Below, one piece after another: positions 1-5,081 of a DNA stretch of 5,671 nt. Every line of letters starts with the position of its first letter. Within the stretch, counting starts at the first letter, position 1. Source of the DNA: an uncultured Flavobacteriia bacterium. Lineage in GTDB: Bacteria; Bacteroidota; Bacteroidia; Flavobacteriales_D; Crocinitomicaceae. Both the position numbers and the translations under genes were made by a program. The notes beneath the pieces are model-generated. The model was not told where the DNA came from. It made no database searches and saw nothing but the letters and a program-made list of their open reading frames with translations. The stretch covers positions 1-5,671 of the forward strand of contig CAISOQ010000084.1 of assembly GCA_903887095.1 (NCBI GenBank), written 5' to 3'.

Positions 1-1
1 G

Positions 2-394
2 GAATTTCAAACAAGTGATCCTCTGACCGTTGATGATGCAAAAAACATTGAAAACTGGCTAGAAGAAAAAGCAAATGGTTACTTCGATGAGAAGCAAATT
101 GATATCATTATTGGTGCTTCCGGAACCTTTGAAACATTCTACGAACTGATTCACAAGACTGATTTTCCATCAAAAACGAATGCCGTTGAACTCAGTCGCA
201 AAGAACTAGATAGTTGCTTGGATAATATAATTCGTTCAACCCAAGCCGAGAGAGATAAAAACGACCGCATCATTCCCATTCGAAAAAAAATGGCACCTAT
301 CGCTGCGGTTAAAACACGATGGATACTTAATAAATTAGCCGTAAAACAAGTAGTTATTTCTCCCTGTTCGCTCAAAGAAGGAGCGCTGAGGTGA
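2..394 (+). CDS. Ppx/GppA family phosphatase, C-terminal fragment (5' end outside window)
   Basis: This is an open frame entering from the left edge and ending at TGA 392-394, giving the last 130 residues. Family members hydrolyse inorganic polyphosphate or pppGpp using an actin-like ATPase fold. Two landmarks support the call. IGASGTFETF (about residues 38-47 of the fragment) matches the glycine-rich phosphate loop of the second lobe (GxSGT). The C-terminal VVISPCSLKEGALR matches the family's closing strand, usually of the form ivvS-x-x-SLKEG(a/v)L. Between them lies a helical segment with the expected ERxxxxxxIIPxR-type stretch. The N-terminal lobe with the first phosphate motif is missing, so exopolyphosphatase cannot be told from pppGpp phosphohydrolase. 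The gene runs convergently to the CPBP gene, and a repeat array begins 12 nt after its stop. I am fairly sure of the family and unsure of the substrate. Confidence 0.82.
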   Translation, partial: EFQTSDPLTVDDAKNIENWLEEKANGYFDEKQIDIIIGASGTFETFYELIHKTDFPSKTNAVELSRKELDSCLDNIIRSTQAERDKNDRIIPIRKKMAPIAAVKTRWILNKLAVKQVVISPCSLKEGALR

Positions 395-405
395 AGGAAA
401 AAAGG

Positions 406-494
406 GAGTTCAAGGAAGGTTAAAAAGGTTCAATGTGTTCAATGGGTTCAAGAGTTCAAAGGGTTCAATGCGTTCAATTCGTTCAAGAGTTCAA
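406..494 (+). repeat. GTTCAA short tandem array, tract 1 (convergent intergenic region)
   Basis: TTCAA starts at 429, 438, 447, 455, 464, 473, 482 and 490, so spacing is 9, 9, 8, 9, 9, 9, 8, plus an outlying GAGTTCAA at 406-413. The units are 9-mers NNNGTTCAA (TGTG-, TGGG-, AGGG-, TGCG-, TTCG- before TTCAA) and the 8-mer GAGTTCAA. The array lies between the stop of the phosphatase gene (394) and the stop of the opposing CPBP gene (530). It is non-coding and has no unique spacers. The same words recur in inverted orientation at 3318-3500. Function is unknown. Confidence 0.9.
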
Positions 495-529
495 AGAAAG
501 ACTCATGACACCTTAGGTTTTTTTGACGC

Positions 530-1441
530 CTAAAAAAGTTTTTTACGTATGTCCTTCCAATTGTACAGTTTCGAAAATAAGAAAATGATTGCTGGTTGTA
601 ATACGGCAATCGTAACAATGCTCTCCCAACCAAATGAAGGTGGGTTGTAATCCTTGAAAAGTGCATCGGTTTGAAACGCTTGCCAGTCATTGGTAATAAT
701 AAGTGCTGAGAATATGTTGTTAATGGCATGATAACCCATCGAAAGCTCAATTCCATCATCGAATACCGTTAACAAACCTAAAAAAACACCTGTCATGATG
801 TAGTAGGTCAAAACGGAATAACCGAGTGTCTCAACTTCAGGATTTGCACCATGCACCAGTCCGAATAACATTCCCGTAAAGAGCACAACCATCCATCCTT
901 TGGGTAAAAATTTTGCGGAAGATTGCATAAGATAACCTCTAAACAAAAGTTCTTCACAGGTCGTTTGCAATGGAATTAAAAGAAGAGAAATGGCCAATAA
1001 TGGCATGAAGCTTTTTGAATTGAAATTCCAAAAAACCTTACCAGTGAATTGGGTTGTTAAGTATAGAAAAACGCTTAAAATGATTCCCCAAATTAAAAAA
1101 GTGGTGAAAAATCGTTTCCAATCAAAATGCTTTCTGATCGTGAAGACGGACAGAAAAGATCGTTTGTGTATAAATCGAACAGATAGTAATAAGGCAATAA
1201 ACGCAAACACAAAAGGAAGGATTAGATATACCAATGTTGTGTTTTTACCTAATATTGAAGTAAGTTGATGTAAGTCCGCACCATCATAAGCAGACAACCC
1301 TCCTTCTTGCATTGACAATCCTATCAATAATGGAAGCTGTCCAATCAAAACATAGGAAAAAAGTACCACTGCCAATGTCAAGAAATAGCCAGATGGTTTT
1401 TCTCTTTGGGCTCCTTCGGGATGCAGGAATGAATCACTCAT
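530..1441 (-). CDS. CPBP family intramembrane glutamic endopeptidase (ABI/CAAX-protease-like)
   Basis: A 303-residue polytopic membrane protein with hydrophobic segments around residues 18-42, 69-90, 110-130, 146-160, 182-197, 208-225, 236-250 and 273-291. The family motifs are complete and in order: EExxxR at E163, E164 and R168 (CEELLFRGY); FxxxH at F193 and H197 (FGLVHG); HxxxN at H238 and N242 (HAINN). These polar residues form the active site buried in the membrane, where the conserved glutamate activates water. CPBP members include eukaryotic Rce1-type CAAX proteases and many bacterial proteins of unknown substrate, some linked to bacteriocin immunity. ATG 1439-1441 is 20 nt after the dnaJ stop, suggesting co-transcription as the last gene of a grpE-dnaJ operon. 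No Shine-Dalgarno is visible, and a hairpin-forming inverted repeat ends right at the start codon. The TAG stop lies at 530-532. The family call is firm; the substrate is unknown. Confidence 0.9.
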   Translation of the reverse strand: MSDSFLHPEGAQREKPSGYFLTLAVVLFSYVLIGQLPLLIGLSMQEGGLSAYDGADLHQLTSILGKNTTLVYLILPFVFAFIALLLSVRFIHKRSFLSVFTIRKHFDWKRFFTTFLIWGIILSVFLYLTTQFTGKVFWNFNSKSFMPLLAISLLLIPLQTTCEELLFRGYLMQSSAKFLPKGWMVVLFTGMLFGLVHGANPEVETLGYSVLTYYIMTGVFLGLLTVFDDGIELSMGYHAINNIFSALIITNDWQAFQTDALFKDYNPPSFGWESIVTIAVLQPAIIFLFSKLYNWKDIRKKLF

Positions 1442-1472
1442 TGTTCAATTCAATCGATAGATCAATTGAACA
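1442..1472 (-). promoter_or_regulatory. Inverted repeat at the dnaJ / CPBP-gene junction (possible mRNA hairpin)
   Basis: Arms TGTTCAATT (1442-1450) and AATTGAACA (1464-1472) are perfect 9-bp complements with a 13-nt loop. In the minus-strand mRNA the hairpin spans the dnaJ stop codon (1462-1464) and ends one base before the CPBP AUG (1441). There is no U-tract after it, so it does not look like an intrinsic terminator. A role in translational coupling or mRNA processing is inference. Confidence 0.45.
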
Positions 1473-2577
1473 TATCCTTCATGCGGCTAAAGAAATTGCG
1501 ATCATTCTTGTCCGGATGCGGCTTAAAGTTTTCACTGTCACGCAATTTCTCTAGAATTTCTCTTTCTTCTTTCGAGATCTTTTGAGGTGTCCAAACGTTG
1601 ATGTGTACAAACAAATCTCCATTTCCATAGCGCTGAACGTGCGGCAAACCTTTCCCTTTCAAACGAAGTACCTTACCACTTTGTGTTCCCGGATCAACTT
1701 TAATTTTAACCTTTCCAGAAACAGTTGGAATTTCAATAGATTCACCAATAACGGCATCCACAAAATTTACAAATGCTTCATAATGCAAATTCTCTCCGTC
1801 GCGCTTGAGATCAGGATGTTCAGTTTCTTCAATCAACACAATCAAATCACCAGGAACACCATTGAATGGACCAGCATTCCCTTTTCCTGTAACGCTCAGT
1901 TGCATCCCCTCTTCTACTCCAGCTGGAATTTCAATTTCAATCACCTCTTCTTGGCGTTTCAATCCTTGAGCATCTGCATCACCAGGCTTCGTATCTATCA
2001 TTTTTCCAGCACCCTGACATGTTGGACATGTCGACTGCGTTTGCATCGCTCCAATAAACGTCTGTTGTACACGCGTTATTCTACCAGATCCGTTACAGGT
2101 TTGACAGTTTTTGAAAGTGACTCCTGGCGCATTTACTAATTTATTGACCTTTATTTTTTTCTTTACTCCGTCAGCAACTTCTTCCAAAGTCAATTTGATC
2201 TTTACGCGTAAATTAGTACCTCTCGCTGCCCTTGAACCACCTCTGCTGCCTCCAAAAGATCCTCCTCCGCCAAATGCATTCCCGAATATATCTCCAAACT
2301 GAGAGAAAATATCATCCATGTTCATTCCGCCACCAAATCCTCCTTGGCCACCCATTCCGGCATGACCAAAACGATCATACTGCGCTTTTTTCTCAGAGTT
2401 ACTTAGTACCTCATACGCTTCGGCTGCCTCTTTGAATTTTTCTTCAGCTGACGCATCATCAGGATTTTTATCGGGGTGATACTTCAACGCAAGTTTGCGA
2501 TACGCTTTTTTGATCTCGCTTTCATCTGCATTTTTAGATACACCTAATACTTCGTAATAATCTCTTTTTTGACTCAT
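1462..2577 (-). CDS. dnaJ: Chaperone DnaJ (type I Hsp40) with a single predicted zinc centre
   Basis: A 371-residue J-protein that delivers unfolded clients to DnaK and stimulates its ATPase in the cytosol. In order: a J domain (about 1-70) with the essential HPD at 34-36; a Gly/Phe-rich linker (71-120, many GGF/GGG runs); the zinc domain (about 147-206); and C-terminal client-binding and dimerisation domains (210-340, with IPAGVEEGM and GDLIVLIE). Canonical DnaJ has four CxxCxGxG motifs. Only two are present: CQTCNGSG (C158, C161) and CPTCQGAG (C184, C187). The positions expected for motifs I (about 147-155) and IV (about 196-206) have no cysteines. Total length is close to normal and the frame is intact, so this is not a frameshift. 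The tail contains a second HPDKN (354-358). The gene starts 69 nt after grpE and is followed by the CPBP gene after 20 nt. No CIRCE element is seen. Confidence 0.97.
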   Translation of the reverse strand: MSQKRDYYEVLGVSKNADESEIKKAYRKLALKYHPDKNPDDASAEEKFKEAAEAYEVLSNSEKKAQYDRFGHAGMGGQGGFGGGMNMDDIFSQFGDIFGNAFGGGGSFGGSRGGSRAARGTNLRVKIKLTLEEVADGVKKKIKVNKLVNAPGVTFKNCQTCNGSGRITRVQQTFIGAMQTQSTCPTCQGAGKMIDTKPGDADAQGLKRQEEVIEIEIPAGVEEGMQLSVTGKGNAGPFNGVPGDLIVLIEETEHPDLKRDGENLHYEAFVNFVDAVIGESIEIPTVSGKVKIKVDPGTQSGKVLRLKGKGLPHVQRYGNGDLFVHINVWTPQKISKEEREILEKLRDSENFKPHPDKNDRNFFSRMKDMFN

Positions 2578-2646
2578 GTCTTTATCAAGGAGTTGATATT
2601 TTTATTCGGGATAAACACCCTTATTATTTGAATTTGGAAGATCGCA

Positions 2647-3201
2647 CTATTGACCAACTACCACCTTTGCAAACCGAATGACTTTATCGTTCAAGTAATA
2701 CCCTTTCTCTACGTCATCGATTACTTTTCCTTTATCTTCTTCACTCGGAGCAGGAACATTTGCAATTGCTTCATGCAATTCACTGTCAAAAGCAACACCT
2801 TTCGATTCCATTTGTTTCAAACCTTTCGAGTCTAAAATCCCTTTGAATTTATTGTGAATCAAATGAAAACCTTCTTTTACAGCTTCAATGTCTTCTACTT
2901 TTTCGTTATTTAAAATGGCGCGCTCAAAATCATCCAAAATAGTGATCAAATCTTTCAATATTCCGGCGCTGGCATTGCTGATAAGATCAATTCGCTCTTT
3001 GTTGGTGCGCTTTCTGAAATTGTCAAATTCGGCATACAGTCGAATGAACCGATCATTCAATTCAGCGTATTTTTCTTCTGGTGTCAACTCTTTACTTGTT
3101 TCTTCTTGCTGTGAGTTATTTTCTACAGCTTCTTCCTGCACTTCTTCGTGTTTTGAAGTTTCCTGTTCATTCAGTTCGTTTTCCTCTGCCATAGTATTCA
3201 T
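2647..3201 (-). CDS. grpE: Nucleotide exchange factor GrpE
   Basis: The cytosolic homodimer that releases ADP from DnaK. With ATG 3199-3201 it has 184 residues. The first ~40 residues are Glu/Gln-rich and disordered-looking. A long helix or coiled coil follows (PEEKYAELNDRFIRLYAEFD...), containing the family hallmark AEFDNFRKR. The C-terminal beta-wing has FDSELHEAI and ends with the signature DKVIRFAKVVVG; the common Pro of RPAKV is Phe here. The open frame extends upstream to an ATG at 3231, but a Bacteroidetes -7 box (TATCTTTG) lies at 3217-3224, inside that extension. I therefore take the start as 3201 (AAAAA just upstream), with ATG 3190-3192 (181 residues, MAEEN) as the alternative. The gene heads the probable grpE-dnaJ-CPBP operon; its TAG stop is 69 nt before dnaJ. 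Confidence 0.95.
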   Translation of the reverse strand: MNTMAEENELNEQETSKHEEVQEEAVENNSQQEETSKELTPEEKYAELNDRFIRLYAEFDNFRKRTNKERIDLISNASAGILKDLITILDDFERAILNNEKVEDIEAVKEGFHLIHNKFKGILDSKGLKQMESKGVAFDSELHEAIANVPAPSEEDKGKVIDDVEKGYYLNDKVIRFAKVVVGQ

Positions 3202-3216
3202 TTTTCGCGATAACGA

Positions 3217-3224
3217 CAAAGATA
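3217..3224 (-). promoter_or_regulatory. Putative Bacteroidetes -7 promoter element for grpE operon
   Basis: On the minus strand the sequence is TATCTTTG, a full match to the Bacteroidetes TAnnTTTG box. Transcription would start near 3210, giving a leader of roughly 10-20 nt to the grpE ATGs at 3201 and 3192. No clear TTTG -33 box lies 19-21 nt upstream, so the promoter may be weak or activator-dependent. Confidence 0.55.
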
Positions 3225-3243
3225 CTGCCAATCTAAAAATTCG

Positions 3244-3254
3244 GACAGGTTGTC
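3244..3254. promoter_or_regulatory. Small inverted repeat at the grpE -33 position
   Basis: GACA-GGT-TGTC, with 4-bp arms. It lies 20-30 nt upstream of the grpE -7 box, where a -33 box would be expected. Short arms of this kind are common by chance, so this is only a candidate operator half of the grpE control region. Confidence 0.2.
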
Positions 3255-3263
3255 AGCGGAATA

Positions 3264-3279
3264 TTTCATTCGAATGAAA
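3264..3279. promoter_or_regulatory. Perfect 16-bp palindrome upstream of grpE (candidate operator)
   Basis: TTTCATTCGAATGAAA is a perfect two-fold symmetric site with no spacer. It lies about 40-55 bp upstream of the grpE -7 box, a normal place for an activator or repressor dimer. It is also in the gap shared with the divergent SGNH genes, but about 290 bp from their promoter. It is not followed by a T-run and has no loop, so it is a poor terminator. The binding protein is unknown. Confidence 0.45.
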
Positions 3280-3317
3280 AGTTGACATTTTTTCAATAAT
3301 TAGAGCACTTAAATGAC

Positions 3318-3500
3318 TCGAACATTTTGAACACATTGAACTCTTTGAACTTTTGAACTTTCAAGACAAAAGACTTGGAGACAATAGACAAAAGACTTGA
3401 ACACATTGAACCCATTGAACTCTTGAACCCTTTGAACTCTTGAACCCTTTGAACTCTTGAACCCTTTGAACCTCTTGAACCCTTTGAACCTTCTTTGAAC
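3318..3500 (-). repeat. GTTCAA short tandem array, tract 2 (opposite orientation to tract 1)
   Basis: Read on the plus strand as TTGAAC. Block A has TTGAA at 3327, 3336, 3345 and 3353, plus a degenerate in-phase TCGAA at 3318. Block B has it at 3397, 3406, 3415, 3423, 3432, 3440, 3449, 3457, 3466, 3475, 3484 and 3495. Spacing is 8 or 9 bp (once 11), and in the middle of block B it alternates strictly 8/9, making a 17-bp unit TTGAACTCTTGAACCCT. The blocks are separated by an AGAC array. On the minus strand the words (GAG-, AGGG-, TGGG-, TGTG- before TTCAA) are those of tract 1, but in reversed order. Confidence 0.92.
3364..3399 (+). repeat. AGAC short tandem array interrupting tract 2
   Basis: AGAC starts at 3364, 3371, 3379, 3386 and 3393, a spacing of 7, 8, 7, 7. 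The 14-bp AGACAAAAGACTTG occurs exactly at 3364-3377 and 3386-3399. This is a different word from GTTCAA but the same style of 7-9 bp tandem, and it splits tract 2 into two blocks. Function is unknown. Confidence 0.75.
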
Positions 3501-3538
3501 GCCCTCAATGACTCCTTTTCTGTCGATTTCGTTGAATA

Positions 3539-3570
3539 TTTGCGCATTCTAGTCAGTTCTCGTAAATTTG
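3539..3570 (+). promoter_or_regulatory. Bacteroidetes-type promoter for the SGNH gene pair
   Basis: TTTG at 3539-3542, a 20-nt spacer, then TAAATTTG at 3563-3570, an exact match to the Bacteroidetes -33/-7 consensus. Transcription would begin near 3575, leaving a leader of about 15 nt before the TTG start codon at 3591. The promoter lies just downstream of tract 2. Confidence 0.65.
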
Positions 3571-3590
3571 CGGTTCATTTTTGTTAAGTA

Positions 3591-5072
3591 TTGAAACAGC
3601 TAAAGCCATTTCACGTTCTCTTTTTTGTAATAGGCACCTTTGCCATATTGGCTCCCGTGGTACATTACATTCCAGAGGAAGGTTGGGAAATTAATGGCGT
3701 ACCAATACGATTTTTGAGTGAAGAAAACTTCTTTACACCGGTCAAACAAGTCAAAAAAGATATTACATCGATTGTTGCCGAAGTTGATACAACTGCAATC
3801 GAAGAAAACGATCAACAGACACATTACAATTCTTCTTCAGGAAACATGGGCGCTCCATCTGGAGGAGAATTATCGACAGAAAGTGAAACTGAGATTTTTT
3901 TAAGTGACGCTGGTAGAGAAAATTTGCACCGCTTTTTTGAGAAATTGCAGCAAGTGGCCAACGAAAAGGCAAAAATCCATGTACTGCATTATGGAGATTC
4001 TCAAATTGAAGGAGATCGAATGACAGCGTATATACGACAAATGATTCAGAATCAATTTGGTGGAAATGGGCCAGGTTTGGTGCCTGCTGTGAACGTTTAC
4101 AATACAGTTGCCTTCAAGCAATCGTATTCTGATAATTTTATGCGTTACACTTGTTTTGGAGGCAAAAAACTTAAAAATAAACGTTACGGAGCAATGGGTT
4201 CGGCTGCTCGATTTGCACCAGAACTTGACAGTGCTGGAATGGCATCTAGAACAGTTGAAGAGGAAGCCTGGATTGAAATCGCACCGAACAAATCAGCTTA
4301 TTCAAGAGCCCGGGACTTCAACAATGTCAAAATGTTTTACAACAGCTGTTTGCGTCCTTGTGGGCTGAAGGTCTTTCAAAATGGCAAATTAATCCATGAA
4401 GACAGTTTAAATACGGATGGCAAAGCGCACACGGTCGAATTGAAATTTGTAACCACACCAGGCAAACTAAAATTTGTATTCTCTTCCATCGCGAGTCCAA
4501 CAATTTCCGGATTTTCGTTAGAGGGAGATTTCGGAGTGCAAGTTAGTAATATCGGAATGCGCGGTTCAAGCGGTACGATATTTGGTTCAATGGATCAAGC
4601 CCTGTTAGGAAAGATGTACGCGGAACTCAATACAGAATTAATTATATTACAATTTGGTGGAAATTCGGTTCCTTCCTTCCGTGACAGTAGTTCTGTTCGA
4701 GCATATGCGCGTTACATGAAAGGACAAATCAATACTTTAAAAAAACTTTGTCCTTCAGCAGCAATCTTATTTATTGGTCCAAGCGACATGTCAAAATTAA
4801 ACAATGGTGTTTTTGTTACCTACCCACTTTTGCCCTATTGTGTCTCCTTATTGAAAAAAACAGTTGTGGAAAACGGAGCAGGCTACTGGGACCTATATGC
4901 CGCAATGGGAGGACAAAACTCCATGCCTTCCTGGGTTGAAAAAGGATATGCTGGAAAAGACTATGTGCACTTTAGTAACCGCGGTGCAAGCATCGCTTCA
5001 CAGTTGTTCTTTGATGCATTTGCTTCGGAATATGCCAAATGGCAAAAAGGCACTTCTTACACCCAACCATAA
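3591..5072 (+). CDS. Exported or membrane-anchored SGNH/GDSL-fold hydrolase, Ape1-like architecture
   Basis: A 493-residue protein. The start is TTG 3591: an in-frame TAA lies at 3585-3587 and the promoter is just upstream, so no earlier start is possible, and there is no ATG nearby. Residues 7-26 form a hydrophobic signal or anchor, followed by a Thr/Ser/Glu/Asn-rich linker (about 55-105). Catalytic block I is HYGDSQIEGD with the nucleophile candidate S137. A long beta-rich insert follows (about 145-315: WIEIAP, VKMFYNS, GKLKFVFSS). Then come block II (NIGMRG, G322/G325), block III (LQFGGNS, N358) and block V (DYVHFSNRG, D457 and H460). Block I plus GGNGPGLVPAV resembles Ape1-type peptidoglycan O-acetylesterases, in which a carbohydrate-binding-like module interrupts the SGNH domain. 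An envelope role removing or moving acyl groups on glycan is therefore likely, but the substrate is inferred. A homologous partner gene follows after 9 nt. Confidence 0.85.
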   Translation: MKQLKPFHVLFFVIGTFAILAPVVHYIPEEGWEINGVPIRFLSEENFFTPVKQVKKDITSIVAEVDTTAIEENDQQTHYNSSSGNMGAPSGGELSTESETEIFLSDAGRENLHRFFEKLQQVANEKAKIHVLHYGDSQIEGDRMTAYIRQMIQNQFGGNGPGLVPAVNVYNTVAFKQSYSDNFMRYTCFGGKKLKNKRYGAMGSAARFAPELDSAGMASRTVEEEAWIEIAPNKSAYSRARDFNNVKMFYNSCLRPCGLKVFQNGKLIHEDSLNTDGKAHTVELKFVTTPGKLKFVFSSIASPTISGFSLEGDFGVQVSNIGMRGSSGTIFGSMDQALLGKMYAELNTELIILQFGGNSVPSFRDSSSVRAYARYMKGQINTLKKLCPSAAILFIGPSDMSKLNNGVFVTYPLLPYCVSLLKKTVVENGAGYWDLYAAMGGQNSMPSWVEKGYAGKDYVHFSNRGASIASQLFFDAFASEYAKWQKGTSYTQP

Positions 5073-5081
5073 TACTTAGTG

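Larger units (their letters stand above)
3202..3590. other. Divergent intergenic region without a gene
   Basis: About 390 bp between the grpE start (leftward) and the first SGNH gene (rightward). From left to right it holds the grpE -7 box, a small inverted repeat, a 16-bp palindrome, GTTCAA tract 2 with an AGAC array inside it, and the SGNH-gene promoter. An 84-codon minus-strand frame through the repeats encodes only low-complexity Lys/Gly/Ser/Phe text with no domain, and I do not consider it a gene. Both predicted promoters fire away from the repeats, so the tract should not be part of either mRNA. Confidence 0.8.

Noticed and set aside
511..545. Rho-independent terminator between the convergent genes
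   Set aside because: TTAGG (513-517) and CCTAA (529-533) pair only 5 bp around a T-rich loop, and the T/A runs sit within or beside the loop; too weak to call.
448..759. A 103-codon minus-strand frame overlapping the CPBP 3' end
   Set aside because: It overlaps the well-supported CPBP gene in another frame, shows no domain, and its end runs into tract 1.
1582..2139. A 185-codon plus-strand frame antisense to dnaJ
   Set aside because: The opposite strand encodes a clear DnaJ; the frame's product is Phe/Ser/Asn-rich with no family signature and reads as a coding shadow.
2578..2646. Separate promoter or CIRCE operator before dnaJ
   Set aside because: No TAnnTTTG box is seen on the minus strand and no TTAGCACTC-type inverted repeat is present in the 69-bp gap.
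3318..3500. CRISPR array
   Set aside because: Units are only 8-9 bp with no unique spacers of 25-40 bp and no cas genes nearby.
3293..3547. An 84-codon minus-strand open frame through tract 2
   Set aside because: Its residues are a low-complexity readout of the 8-9 bp repeats (KGS/KGF runs), with no domain and no promoter at its start; repeats lacking stops keep the frame open.
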